Below, in pieces: positions 13,401 to 28,400 of a stretch of 64,000 bases of DNA. The notes beneath the pieces are model-generated. The model ran no database searches. It had not been told where the DNA came from and saw only the letters and a list, made by a program, of their open reading frames with translations. This DNA comes from Augochlora pura (Eukaryota > Arthropoda > Insecta > Hymenoptera > Halictidae): contig NC_135781.1 of the NCBI RefSeq assembly GCF_028453695.1, forward strand, positions 21,947,640 through 22,011,639, given 5' to 3'. Made by a program: the position numbers and the translations under genes. Within the stretch, counting starts at the first letter, position 1, and every line of letters begins with the position of its first letter.

Positions 13401-16400
13401 CTCTTAACTCGGACCTCCGAGAGCCCGTCTCCATGGCTAATTTACCTCAATTTACGGAATAGCGTTTCCTGTCGGGGTCCGTATATCGGTCAGGTCGCGG
13501 TATCAAAGTCTTAGGAGGTATCGCAGACAGGGATGGCTCTAGACACGCTGTCGCCATCCGCCTTGGCTGGCCAGCCACGTGGACTCGAAACCGCCAGCCT
13601 CTGCCCGCTGCTCAAACCGTTCCACTCGTTTTCTTAATCCTCCTCGACACGTTAGTTAGGCGAAGCGAAAACAGTGACCTAGCAATTGTTTTTCAGGGAT
13701 TCAATGGATTGTTAATCCTTTATGTACAGTCTGTACGTGGCACCGGCGAGAGCCATATTGTTTAACCATTTTATAAATTCTCACGTATAAGCTTAAAAAT
13801 CATTTTATTATTATGCAGTTTGATTTGAATTTTTTCAACACCGTATGATAGTTTATTTATTACGTTTATGATAGCGCAATGGAAACTCTGATCAATCGTG
13901 CTCTTTATATAATATATATAATTTATATACAATTTTATAGAACCTCATATGATTTATAAAATGAGTGGAATGTAAGTCCGAGTAATTGTGTAAACATAAT
14001 CGTACATGATTGTACGTGTAAGCGTAAGATCAAAGATAGATATTTCTTGTAGTATATTTTTTATCAGTTTCATTTTCGGATATTTTGAATTTAGCTGGGT
14101 TTTAATTTTTTTTTCTGTTTCAGTTACTGATGTTATAGAAATGTTTTTATCAAAAACTTTCCGGTGAATCTTTTTATTCAAATATATAATCAGACTGAAG
14201 ATTTTATACATTTATGACGAAACTAAGAATATGAAATACAAAAACCGTGAGGGTATCAGAAGAATTTAAGAATCTGGATACACTATCATCAATTGATCAA
14301 AAGTATTAAAAGACGTAGATTTTTATTTAAGACTTGCGCGTAATAAGATCGATTATTTCGAAACAACGTTTCTGTTACAAACGCATGAAATCTGCAATCT
14401 AATTGTTATTAATATAATAGATAATGTGGCTAGAGGTAATTCTAATAGTACAATCAGGCCTTTTCCAGTAGCTAGCCTTTTATTGCGCCAAGCATATTGA
14501 ACATACAATAGTAGCAGTGTATTACGTAAAGATAACTCCTTTTTCCATAAAACGAACAAAAGACAATTCTCAAGTGGCGCTGTCTTCTATCGTTGCAAAT
14601 ATTTCTGATAACAAGTAAAACATCGTTCAACAAATACTTTTATTATGATTCTATGATCTTCAATTATCAAAATGAATTCTGGTCATTAATAATGGTCAGT
14701 ATGACAAATCATTCATAGCAAAAGTCATTTAAATGATTGACATTAATTCTTATGCAACAACTTTAAAAATTTCTCTTATAAGTATCTTATAAAGATGATG
14801 ATATTCTTGTATTAAGAGATTAAAAGGAAACCATCTTATTAACAGTCTTTAAAAATCCATTGCAATCAAAACTGAAAAAATTTTCATTTTTAAATGTATT
14901 TTCAGGCAATGACAGAGAGAAAGAGAGAGAAAGCTGCCGCCCGGTCCCTTCGATTTCCACAAATATTTGTGCCCGAAGTTGAAGTTCACGCCGGCTTGGC
15001 CAGATACAAGGCTGCGATACAGACGGATCTGACTAATTCGTATCATATTAACGGGTCTCGATCCAAGATCGAATTCGATAGGAATATGGTGTAACCACGG
15101 TGTCGGTGTTTCTCGAAAAAGGAGTCGGCCTGTGTTCGTGGTAGTTCTGGGCCCGTATACGAACGAAGGAGGCAGAATCAAGAAAAGAAATGGTGGGTCC
15201 GGTCCTCCGAAGCTCTCACAGGTAGAACAAATACCTGGGATTTTTTCGGCGACTTAAGGACTGCCTAATTAGGGGCACGATGACGATGTCAAAAACCACG
15301 GACTCTGCCCGAAGGAACACCGAAATTGGTCTAGCCAGCCGACTCACCGAAACTGGACAAAGATCAGCCGGAGGAGGGTACTGTTTCTCCCCACAGTGCT
15401 CGAGAATCTCCAAGCGGTAGTTAAAGGTCACCTAGAAACTATCAACCACCCTCGCCGACCATCGTTCTGCAGCTCTGCAGGTAGAATTCCCAGTACCTGG
15501 GCGAGTTTCCCAAGAGGCACGGTCTAATCGCTGACACGACAATGACATTAACGTAGAGGAATCATCACTAGCTGACCGGATGCGAAAATCTACAAGGTAA
15601 GTGACCCCTTTGCTAAGTACACACGGCCCTCTTTTAACACGGCACTCCGAAAACACGGTGCAGAAATTGCTACTGTAACATTCTTTCCGTGTAACGCCTG
15701 CTCGACACCTTGCCCGGTGATTTATTTCACTGCTACGGTCGGCCAAGTTTCTTTATCTTTAATCATTCTCCATTGGTGGACTGCGGATCTTAGTGCAAAT
15801 AAAAATTGACGTAATTATTAGTAAGAGTCGCATTAATATTCGCATAATTTTTTTCAAGAGTAGAACAAGTTACTTGTATATTTTTACTAGGTAATGTTTA
15901 CAATAAGATCTTCTTTCAACATTGCAATTGGTCAGAGTAAAAAAAGGAATAAGAAACTCGTGTTTTTTAATTTTTCATGTGAGCTTATATCGAAAATGTA
16001 AAAACTACTTTTTGTAGATCCCTGCAACTTATGTTCATGCTGAAAATGTTATCGAAATAAAATTCCGAAATCGTGAAATAACGAGACTGAGAATTTGCAG
16101 AAAAATCCGCAGTGTAATCATTAGTTACGTTTTAGTAGTCTACGTAAGCAGATTCGTATAACATATTTGTGTAAAGAACGTGAAGCAGTAAAAGCTTCTT
16201 CCAATGAGTACAGTTGATTTTGTATAACTTCGATAATGGTTTATATTATTTAGTATTCTAAAATGTGTTTATATTACGAATACGTTTATCGATTTGTCTG
16301 AGCTAATTTCGCTTGTCTGCAAACATCAAATTATTTCACACCGAAAGGAACAATTCCTTAACATTTTAGAATTTATTTATTCTACAGTCTAATTTCTATT

Positions 16401-19400
16401 CTATTCTATTATGGTCTTTTAGCCAACGAAAAGAATTTTTCCATTTCAATTGCGAGAGAACGTATAAATTAACAAGGTTTAATAACATTTTTCTATCATG
16501 TTTATAAAGAGTAAGGTTTCAGTTGAATAAGGAAATTTTTGTTTAATTTTAATTTAAAAAAAAAGATAGCTTTGAAATATGACAATGTTTGACAAAATGG
16601 GAGACAGTGCTCAAAACGCGAGAATTGTTGCTCGTTTGAACGTGGTCGTTGCACGTGTTGCAAGGAATTCATCAGATTTTGGCTTTGGCTTCGTGTTGGG
16701 ATACGGGAATACATTGACGATCGCACGTCGGATAATTCGTTGGCGTTCCGGTGATACGCGAGCGGGCAACTCGCGGCAGGAATCATTAGCAGGCTGATGT
16801 ACGGATAGTCGGACAAGAAGGAACTGAACAGGTTCTAATTGCGCCGGCAGCAAGCGAATACTGTTTCAACACTCACCCGTCTTCGGTTCTCAGGACACGG
16901 TACGCCGTGATCATGTACGAGCCACGGTTTCTTCGATTCTTCACGTCCATGCTGCGATAGAGCCTGAGCTCTGCACCAATTATGTGTTCCCCAGGTGGTA
17001 CCTCGGAGACGTCGAACCAGAGCCTTTTACCGCGCTCATGCCTCACTCCGGGAACATGATGATCTACGAATCGAGAAAAACCGTCTCATTAAAGCTCGGT
17101 GCAGCGCCGACTGAATGCGACGCGAGTGTCGAACGGCAATTAGCCTCCTCGCTCTGACAATGAGTAAATTGTGGCTGCTCGTTAGACGGTCGCGATGCCA
17201 CCGCTAATCACAAAAATCAATGGAAATGCGGAGAAACATTTCTCTCGCGGGATAATCGATCTGCGTGGAACAGAAGAGTTGACGATACAATGCCTTCGTT
17301 CTAATTTCAGGAAAGCCATTTGATCAAGAATACAGAGAGGCTACATTTCTCTTTATCTTTCTACTGTCTTGAATTGCAGCCGTCTTCGCCGCTTAGCTGT
17401 TCTGGCCAAGTATACTCCTGATAAGACAAAATGTTGCCATTTCTTTATGACGAGTATACTCGTCATAGAACGAATTGTTACCATTTCTTCATGACAAGTA
17501 TACTCGTTCAAATCAGATAATTGGTTAAGTGTCGTATTTAAACGAAATATGAAGAAAATTAATATAATTACAGTAACTTACACAGTTTTCAAGGAGATTG
17601 CAACATTTAACTGGTTAAAGCATGCTTAGAATAGTGTCCTAAAATATTTTAGGACACTTAGGTTATTTCTTAGGGCACTGACCCAAAATATGTTAATTTT
17701 TCTGTAGATCTTTATGAAACATGTGAAAAGTTAAATTGATTGTTTAAAATTAGATAGTTGAATATCTGAATATTCTGGGGAGTTTACCTCGTTCATTTAT
17801 TTATTTCTTATGTATTGAAAATAGTATCAATGTTCTCGAATTCTTTTAATTTCTCTACCGTTTTAACTAAATCTCATTTAAATCATAATCATTTTGTCAT
17901 AAATAGACTACGGATTTTATGCACTTTTTTACAGAAATGAAAGGATGAAAAGACAAAACTGTGAAGAGGAAATGAAAGAAGAAATATATTTTCATGTAAT
18001 TTCCATTTTCGACAGTCGATTTGAAAGATTTCTATTTTGCATGAAGATCATTAGTCAAAGTTGGGCAAAAAGTAATCTGATTAATGGACTGTAAAATTGT
18101 CAGCAACTTTATCTTTTCTTGAATCATTTTAATGAATTAAAGATAATACATTGACGTTTTAAAATGCTTTCAATTTTTAAACCATATTAAACTGTAATTA
18201 GTATCCAATTTTGCCATAAATGCATAAAATCCGCAATCTAGTGATTAACGATTAACAATTATAACTTGTGACTTATCATAAAACTAATTATAATAATTTA
18301 TGTAACTACTTCATAATAACGTATAATGACGTATAATATAATACCTAAAGAGTTATAATCGTTAATTATTAATCACACTTTTTACCCAACTGTGCCCAGT
18401 AATCTAGTCAAATGTGTGACTAAAATTTGCAATAGTTTCTTAAAAGTCACTAGTATATATATATAACACATTTAATTGAGAACGCAAAGAACGACCGGAT
18501 GCTATTAAAATACTTCGTCTAGTACATTAACATAAAGTACTACTGTTACCATTATCGCATTGCTTTAACTAGAATCTCTCGAAGCAGAAATTAGTGTACA
18601 TTTCGGTTTTTAAAGGAAAAAGGCTCTTTCTTATCGTGTCTGAAGCTTTCGGGTGACAGGAGGCTGTAAAACACGGGTTAATGGAACCGTAAATACTGCG
18701 CCAGCAGGAAATAAGCGGGATATTTGTGTGTACTACGGATATCATACTATGGTGACCGAAAAGCTTCGGAGTTTTTTTGCTCCATCACAATTACTGAATT
18801 CCTTAGATCGAAGCTCTGTTCTCATTAGCACACAGTCATTTACAATTCGTTGAATTTATTTAACCGCACGCAATACGTTTCCTTTTACAGTATACTATAT
18901 AGTAGTATCATAGTATACTATATAGTTCTTATATAGTAGAGAAAATTTATATTTTCTTCGATTTAAATTTATTGTATTAAAATTGACTATATTTAAATTG
19001 GTATTGAGAGTTTTTGCTTATGAATAGATTGAATTTAATCTCAATTTCAAAGAACGGATTATCATTCGTAACCAGTATAACGCGATGTCATAGCGTAAAG
19101 GATTAATCTCAACCGTAGAATTATCTTTTATACAACTTGTTTCAAAATCGACCCTTTTTGCTTCGCAGCGAAAAGTTGTATTATCGTGTATAAAGTAACG
19201 TAAATTAGTGGCTTTTTACTTGCTGATTATTTTGTCAAAACATTTTGCAAAACACTTTCCTGCTGTGATGGAATATTACCCTGTTAACAGGTTGAGTCAC
19301 CCACTAATCTATTAATATATTTTCCACTAACCTGACATATTGTGCTTTAAAAAAAAGCTATACTTATAAAAAAAAAGTCTAAAACAGTGCTCGGGTATGT

Positions 19401-22400
19401 ACGAACTGGGTAGTAAAACAGCTCTCTTACGATAATACCATTAAAGCAAACAAATCAGTGACAAAATTAATCAGTGAAGACGTTAGAAGAATATAAAACC
19501 CTCGCCCACTATTTTAAATGTACCAACAATGTTAAAAAGAGAAATAAATCTTCGTTAAAATTTTGGTTGTGCAATTTTGATATATGCAATTGTTATTTTA
19601 TAAAAAAGATCCACAGTCTGCTCGTGGGATACCTGGACACCCAAGTACCTCAGCCGTTCAGTTGAACCCACGAATTGCACCCTGTAAGCCAGTCCAAATA
19701 CCACATTCGGCCGGCTAGCAACCCCAATCCCGGTGGGCACAGCTCGCTCTTAGCAAAGCGCGGTTAATTTCATCCTCCACGGCGACGGACCGGTAAATCA
19801 ATTTTCTGCTGGCCCGAAACAATGCTGCTCGTTCCGTTCGTATCTTAATCCTCGAGAGCATCCACCGTTAGGGTGCACCATCGTTGGGGTAAGAGCATGG
19901 CCAGGAAAAGATCCAATAAGAAAGAGTGAGAGAGAGAGAGAGAGTAATAGAGAAGGAGAGAGTGAGCTAGAGGGACGGAGAAAAAGAGAGAGAGAGAGAG
20001 AAAGCGAGAAAAAGAGAAAGAGCGAGAGAGAGAGAGAATGAGAACGATGGTCAGCAACCCACGACACCGACACCGATAACCAGCTCTCCTCCCGTTCCGG
20101 CACGAGAGATCGATAAGAGAATTGTTACCCTCGTAAATGAGAGGGGCCCCGGCCAACGAGTCGTGGACAATTCGCAGCGTGAAATCGTCCTTTTTTCTGC
20201 CGTCAAAGCGAGCGCCTCGCCGCGAGCGAAAGGGAAGCAACGAGATCGAGGAACGGAGAGAGAGAAAGAGACAGCGGGATAGAGTCAGTGGGGTTCCCTT
20301 CCTCCAACGGTGGACCCGTGGGCCCTTAAGTAATGCCTAATGCCTCTCTCGAGGAGCGGTCCGACCGAGTCCAAGTGGGGAGGGGAAGGCTAGAATGAGG
20401 AGTAAAGCGAACGAGAGCCGAAAGGAGAGTCGCGGGAGGGGGCGAGGGCATAAAAATTTGTTTTGTTTTTCTGTGGAACGGTCGCATTCCAACGGCACCT
20501 GATTGCCGCGAGCCGAGCTGGACCCCTCGGCTCTCGGGGTGGTCCCGAATAGCTTGGGACCATCCTGGACCGCTCCACGACCGACTGGACTTTTGTTTTT
20601 TACCCCACCAGGCCTTCTACTTCTCTACGTCCTCGATCCCCGTTCCGACAGTCCTTTCTCTCTCCCTCTCTATCCTTCACTCGGGCTGCGTCCTCTTTCA
20701 TCCCGTGGCCAGGTCTCCCGGTACATCTACAAACCGTCCGAGCTTCCTCTCTGCTCCTCTCGCGTAACAGCACGCGAGAAACGCAGAAACAGAGAGGGAG
20801 AGAGAGAGAGAGATAGCCAAGAGCCTCCTCTTTTCTCGTAGAACGGGGAGCGGAGCGTTCTTGCGATATTTTCCTGGAAATATCCGTGAGCTGTTCCTCT
20901 CCTCGGTCTCGAGAGACGAGGATCCGCGCCGTGCCGCCGTTTCAACGGACCCGATCGACGAATCAGCCGATACCCGACGTCCTGCCTCGGCGACCAACTC
21001 TGCTACCCACCGTGACTCTCGCTGGATAGATTATTGGTTCGAAGTAAAACACCGGCTAGACGACTCTTTCCGATGATTGGAGCAGAGACCGTGGGAAAAT
21101 TGCTGCGCCAACGACCGTCAATGGGTACCCGTTTTCCGGTCCCGCGCAACCCGCAACGCCGGTCGGTCGGCCTATTTGCGCCTCGACTACTTGCACGATC
21201 TCCGACCGCCGCTTTCTTGGGTTTACCAAAGCTTCCCTTCCACTTTAGGACCGTTTTCAACACCTCAATCGCTTCGAGGCTTTCGAATTTTATCGATCAT
21301 TCGTTGGTTTTTATCTCTCGCGAAAATCAGTTCGCTCGGATAATAGCATTGCGATTGTTCATTCGTATATGTTGGGAGGATGTTATTATTTAACGACGAT
21401 TTTGTTAAATTGCTGCAGAGAATTTTTATGTGGCGCGGAAGAACAATTGTTTCGTTTGATCAACAATGTATTAACATTAGTTTGTAATGCGCAAGTGAAA
21501 CATAGAGCAGTGGTAACACGAGAAATATTTAACATCACAGTAGGGTATCTTGTATCGAACGAATGCTACAGCAAGCAGTTCTTTTAATCAAATTCTCTCC
21601 TTCCTCTTTTTTATAATTCTATGTAAATTTATAATAACAAGTTAAATTTATGGTATTGATATATTTGTATGTTCTTATATATTTTTCTTTCTTAAGAAAT
21701 TTATCCTATTTTCTGTGAAATCATTGTATTCAGTAATAATTAGATTGCGGATTTTATGCATTCATGATAAAAATGATTAGAAAAAATATGAAGATGTGAA
21801 CACATCGGAACAATTTAATAACATTGTTATTTTCTCTTCACTGTATTAAATTGATTAAAGAGGAAATACATTTGTATCTCATTTTCTATTGTGTTAAAAA
21901 GTTTTTATTTTGCGTTTAGTAATCAGTGTGCCGCACATTTGGCAATCTTAAGTAATAGTCGGTGGTTTTCGAAATTTGTTCATCATATCATAAACCGAAA
22001 GAATGTTAAATTTTAAATAGAAAAATACAAGCCTACGTTGATTCTAAACTTAATCTTAAAATCTCGTTAACCATTAGGTTTACTGCCAACATAAACTTAC
22101 GATTTTCTACTTAAAATTTAACATTCTTCCGATCTCCAATGATAAATACATTCCTTCCTGGTATTAAAAAAGAGCCGACTATAAAATTTCGAAAACTAAA
22201 ATAAGATAATACGTTCTTAATTGATGTTTCGCATAATGTCATTTCACGCGTGTTCACGTCTGTGTCGTACCGTAGTATGCATATTGTCAAACATTCTATC
22301 CCCATCGATTGCAGCAAAACGTAACCCTGCACCATGTCACTCTGCTGGTTTTCTACGGATTTCTTCTGCTGGATTCTACGTGTATCTAAATAATCAAAAT

Positions 22401-25400
22401 TGCGACATCTAGCTACAGATGAAGAACTAGGACATATTCCAGAATGGCTGTCGGATGCAAAAAAAATCGGCAAAACGGTTCGCCGCGATCTTAACAATGA
22501 TTCGAAAGCAGTGCGCACCAAGAGTTAATAAAGACCGACACGCAAGGCGGTCGAGATGACCGGGAGGAAAGCGAGAGGGGTAGAAGAGAGAGGGAGAGCC
22601 TAAAGTGAACAGCCGTCACAGAGACCGGGCCTAATCATTAGTCTAACTACGAGAGGATAGAAGAGCCGGGCTCTCGGCGCATTCGCCACTTTTATTCGGC
22701 GCAGAAAGGCCGAACGGTCCATCCATCTCTCGTGTTTCCACTGGTTCTCGTCCTCCCTTCCCGTGGGCCCGTGGGCCCGGTCCTGGAAGGAGTCGCCCTC
22801 GGCGCTCGAAGATAGATAGATAAGGAGGGAAGGAGGTCCTGGGCATAAAGGAGCAAAAGGAGCAGCCAGGACGAGCCGGGGCACCCAAGTTGAGACATTT
22901 TTACCTGCCCGCGGCTTCATGTGGGGAGAGATATTGACTCGTCTTCCCTGTTCGGGTATCCGCGCGATTTGGCGGAACGGAGAGGGCGCACGGGGAAACT
23001 TTGTATAATATATAGGCCGCGCCGCGAGTCCCACACGTACACGCGTCTGGCCACACGCACGCGAAATCCGTCCAGATGCGCGTACAACCGAGGATCGGGC
23101 CCACGCCGCGCCGCGCCGGGCCCATAAATCGGGCGATGCTTTTTAGGGGATTACAAGAACCCTCTGACAAATCGAAAGATCATCCTCGACTAATTACAAG
23201 GTCAATTAATAGGTTTCTCCGCCGGACGTAGACAGAGCCGTTCGCTTCGAGCATTTTCTTAACACCACCAGATTCGTACGTTTCCGGTGATCTCGACCAC
23301 TCTGAAGAAATTTAAATATATTCTATTCAGTTCGTCGTGCAACCGTTTAAATTGTCGAGCAGTATGTATCTCCTTGTCACTTAAACGTTTAAGAAACATG
23401 AAAATATGTTTTATCAGCTGTGTCGTTGTCAATTAATTTATTCTCGAATTTTTACCAAATTAGGGTGATCTTTTCGATGAAGAAACATTTACCGTATTAT
23501 TAACTCGGAGAATTGGAATTACAAAGTAATTAAATTATGTTATAATTCAATCACATTATTATTTGTAATTCAGATCTTTATTCGATTAAATTTTCTCTTC
23601 TTTTTTTTTAATAATATCGTGAGTATTAATGTGTGGCATATACATATATAGAAAAATTGACGGAGAGTGATTGGAAAGATTCAACGACTGGCACACGGTA
23701 ATTAATTTCTCATCTGTTTATGGACATCAAGAATTCGTTCTAATGATGATTCTTATATTTTTTTTTTTAAATATTTTATGTTTCTTATACATCTGAATTA
23801 TAAAATTTGAAGTAGAGCGATATAAGTAAAAAATCTATTGAATTTGTTTCTTGTCTTAGAAAGTTTCTATCGAGGTATCGATTTTTATTAAATACCGCTA
23901 GCAGTCAGAGTTTTCACTTCGATGTACATCGTAACGCGAAAGCGAGTGATTTGCATAACATTTTAATAGGCTTGCGCGCCAAATAACAACAAATTGAATA
24001 CGAACAAGGTGTTGATATTGATCGCCGATCGAGGAGGCATTAAAAACGAAATAATTGTCGATAAATTGTCGTCTGGCTGTTCCCTGGCAGGTAATTAGCA
24101 TGAAAAATACGCATGATACGCGGCGATGTCCCATAGAGTCAGTCAGGTGCGAAAAGGTCAAGAGCAAACAGCCTCTAAAAATGATAAGCAAAACATCCTT
24201 CCCTGAATATCGATGACTTTGTCACCTAGCAGATTGCAGATTTATTCGGTATTATCGACGGACACGGATTCCGAGATTCTAATTAGTATACAATTTGAAT
24301 ACATGATATCCGCGATCAATAACGTTGAGAAAACCGAGCGAACATAATGAATGATTTTTCTTATTGCCTCGCGCAAGCCACCTGGCGCGTTTACGTAACA
24401 CATAATGATATTCCAACTATAGACCATTCACGTTCAAAGTGGCCGATTGATTTCAAAATTTTCATTAAGCGCGCCAACAAAGATTAAACCGTTCTCACCA
24501 CGGACATAGTCTGCCGCAAATCGAACTTGTCACCCACGCTGATCCAAGTAGACTTTCATCACCCATGCAAATCTTTATGACAATAAAATATTTGTTACTA
24601 TTGTATAATTTCACAGAAAAACGATAATTAACATCATAAAAATAATGACTAACACGAGAGTTATATATAATTAAATTATATTATTAATTATATATAATAT
24701 AATTAATCATATTACATTAATTTAGTTTCATATGTATGTATATTATATATAATTTATTATATCATATATATAAAGAGATATTATATACATTATATAAAAT
24801 TGTATTTTATATAAATGGAAGAGTATAATCAAATTGTACGCCGCTGCTGCTCCATTATTCGAATACAATTTACTAGAAATTTCAAACATTGCAAAACTTT
24901 TCAATTAAAAATTGCTCAACTTTTTCGAGAACTATTCGAATGTGCACGTTTCGTTCGAAGAATTTGAAAGCACCCGCCGTTCCTCGCGCTTAGAACGAAG
25001 CTAGATGTTTTCCGCGATAGTGCTGGAAAAGGCGAGTTTGTGGAACGAAATCGAAACGAAAACTATCACTCGATGACTTCAACGGGTTCGTAGAGAGCGG
25101 GTTGCAGTCTATTTAGCTCTTGTTGTCCTTGTAGCTGTATCAAAGGCTCCGATGGTCGTCGCGAGCGGCCACAGTAGCGGATCACATTCAAATCAATTTT
25201 TTTTTCCGTTCGATCGACACAATTATTTGCGGATCCCGGCTCAGCTCGGGTTCGCAAACAATACGCGAACGGCGGAGAAAGAAGGACGAAGGATCGAAGG
25301 GGCTGCGGAGGGGCGAGCGATGGCAATCAATTAAGACCCGCCCCGGGCGTCGTATAACGTAATAACGCAATTTAATTTATGCCGGCTTTTTATCGGACGC

Positions 25401-28400
25401 CCGGAGTTCCCAGTACTGGGTTGGGTACATATGTCGAATAAGTTATGGTTATGGGTATCAATTTATATGCATGCCGCATATCGCGTCGAAGAGCCTAGAA
25501 CGTTTCTCACCGCGAGCCACGGCATCAGGCCTCTCGGAGATAAAGCAGGAGGGACAGATAAGCGCGAACGAGGAAAAGGGACCAAAGACTTTCCGAGAAC
25601 TGTTCGACTGCGGTTCTTCTGCCACCCTCGCGAGCGGACGCGAGTGTCCCTCTGATCTCCTCTCCAAGACTGATCTTTCCTCTTGCGAACGAATTTCCTG
25701 CATAGCGAAAGTGTGCGAGAATTATATCGGTTCTCGAATTTTGGTTCGTGCAACGATCAATCTTTCAAATCGAGTTGACCGTTCGAAATTTTCGAACGAT
25801 TAGAAATCGTCGAACATGTTCAGTTAATATTCAATTAATATTCAGTTAACGTATTGTGTAATTGTTACTTATTCGTTTTCTTTCTTTCGTTTCGTATAGG
25901 TGCGGGTTTCACTTTCTCAATTCCTTGCGTTATAACAACGTGTCAAGCTCGTGATGAAGATTTCATTGAGTTACTAAACATAGGGTAGTGAAGCTGATTT
26001 ACTAGACGTAGTAATTCTTATTCGGTAAGTATAGTTGATTGCAACTGAAATCGAACCAACGACGCAGCAAAAGTATTTCTTTTAAATTGAAACGAAATTT
26101 GATTCTACCATCGTGAGAATCTAGAAATGATAGTCAATGAAATACACGAAACTAAAATTGTCTCATTCCATTCGCAAAGCGAGTCAAAGTCAAGTCTGCT
26201 TCTTTTGGGACATGACGAATTTTAGACATTTCGAATAAGACATCAAATTTTTTTACTCAGAAATTAACGAAACAGAGAAATAAAGGCGCAGCGTTTGGTT
26301 ACCGCACAGTAACCGGCTCCACTGCTCTATGACTTTCTTCTTAAACGCTGGCGTTCGTCTTCTTTTAAATTCGGATTTCACGTACGATAATTTGTTAGAC
26401 ATAAATAGATCATTTCTGACAGATTCCAACGTTCCATCAGAATCATAATTATTCTTCTCTTTGGTCCATATTCCTGGTATCCCCATGAATCAAATTAAAG
26501 CTTCTAAAGCATAACCCGTATTAAAAAAAATGCAATTACTACTTACAAATGTTATTTTATCTATAAAGTGGAGATTCGCGAGATTCTGCGAGTAAATTTT
26601 TAGATTATTATAACGTGAAAACCTTCCTCTTTAAAAAATGATTACCGGGACACACTTTGAAGTAGAACGAATTACTTTCAACAACGATAAGATCGAATTT
26701 GATATGAACAAAAGATTTACTTTCTTTAAATTATTTTCACCACATCGAGACGAATGCAAATATGATTAAATCATTTACAAATACACACAGTTGTCTGTAT
26801 TTATATTCGCCGTATAAAAAAATTATCGCAATCGGAATTCTGCTAACACGGAGGACACCGCAAAATGTTTAAAGTACTGCGACTGAGGATACGAGCACAA
26901 ATGGCCAGATCTCTGCATAGAAAGGATAAAGAAAAAAAGAACACGCGGCTTGTAGTCATCAGACAGATTGATTATTGACCAGCATAATCGGCCAGATACC
27001 CCGTTGTGCGTCGCGAGAAAATCGTGGAAACGGCCAGGAAAGTGTCGAAATTACAGCAAACGGAGGAACGGTGATCGGAGCCGCGGATCTGCGTTACACG
27101 ACCTTCCCCCTGCATTCGGTGCACATCAAGATGCAAATGTGGACGAGTTTACATGCGAGCGTTCGCTCGAGTTCGAGGCCGTATGAATAAAGCGACGCGA
27201 GGCGAACGCGGAAGGCTGTGAAATTAATAGATTACGTTCGCCATCCGTACGAAAACTTTTCTTCAGCTTTGTTCTCCGTGCAACCCCCGTCCGATCTAAT
27301 GAAAACACCGATTCATCTTCACATTTTCGAAGAACTCCTTGAGAATCGGACGAAATTGCTTCAGACTCGTTAAGCTCTATCATTCTATTTCTTCGCTAGC
27401 CTCTATCAAATTATTCGGAGAATCAATTTCGACGAATCACTCGTAAATGTTTCAATCTGTTTTCCTCAAATTCGCGAGCTGTTCATTATCAGTCGCACTG
27501 AATCGTGATTATTGTTTCGCGAAATTGTTTGTTTGTACACAGTGGAAACAAAGACTGGACTAATATTAATTGTCTTTGCTGAAAAATGCTATTATTTGAT
27601 TTCGTGAAAACTTGAATTAACACTAACCTATCATTGCCTTCCAAATAATTGATTTAATCAAATTGTTGAAATTGTAAACATATCATCCTGTGACACGATT
27701 ATCAATACACGTATTGACCTTGATTATTTGAATTAATAATAAAAAATGAATGTTCGGATAAATTGAACAATTACTTGACCACAGTATTAAATTTTATCTT
27801 TATTGATTCGTATAACAAATCAAATTTATATTAATCAAAATTCTGCCGTACAATAAAAATCGTGAAAAATTAAAATAAGTTCAATCTTGTCGTATTTATG
27901 AAGCAATTTGTTATAAGGTGAATCAACCACGTTTTATGCTCGACAGCTTTAACGCTAACAACAAAGTGATGCTTTAGCTCATTATTTAGTGAATTCTAAT
28001 ATTAAAGGACTCGATAATCGAGGTTCTACGAAAATAAAAATCGCGAAGCAGTATAATAAGAATCGGCAAGTTCAGTGTTACTAATGAATCGATGCACACA
28101 TAACATGTACAAATACTAATTGCTTCTATCTAGTAGAAAAATAATTGTGACTGCTATGCATTAACTACTACAATTAATATATTAGCTGCACGTGCAGCAT
28201 GTAGCCTTTAATTTAAATCGGAGGTAAAATTAAAAATTATATAGAAGATCGTTTGCGCCATTTAAAGATCGACACAGCATTCTATAATTATGTGTCACTA
28301 GATCGCGACCTTTATGCAAAATGAAATGTTTCTGTGTCGTCTGAGGAACAAAAGTTAGATGAAAATGTGTTTCTTCATTTGATAATGTAAAGATTACTAG

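Larger units (their letters stand above)
7465..16876. other. gbb intron 2 (9.4 kb)
   Basis: AT-rich intron with no supported exon. It contains copies of the short inverted-repeat element, one copy each of the 235-bp repeat (7672) and of the palindrome family (10120), and a degenerate tandem array (11600-11700). It also holds two GC-rich islands, at 12784-13640 and 14930-15760. Long open frames in the islands are low-complexity (Arg/Glu- or Ser-rich) and match no family I recognise. Confidence 0.6.

Noticed and set aside
13081..13434. Several overlapping 70-108-codon frames
   Set aside because: Purine tract translated in all frames (poly-Arg/Glu/Gly or poly-Ser). No start context or homology.
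19798..20240. Ser/Leu-rich frames of 100-130 codons
   Set aside because: Translation of the (GA)n microsatellite. Reading frames overlap each other and encode only repeats.
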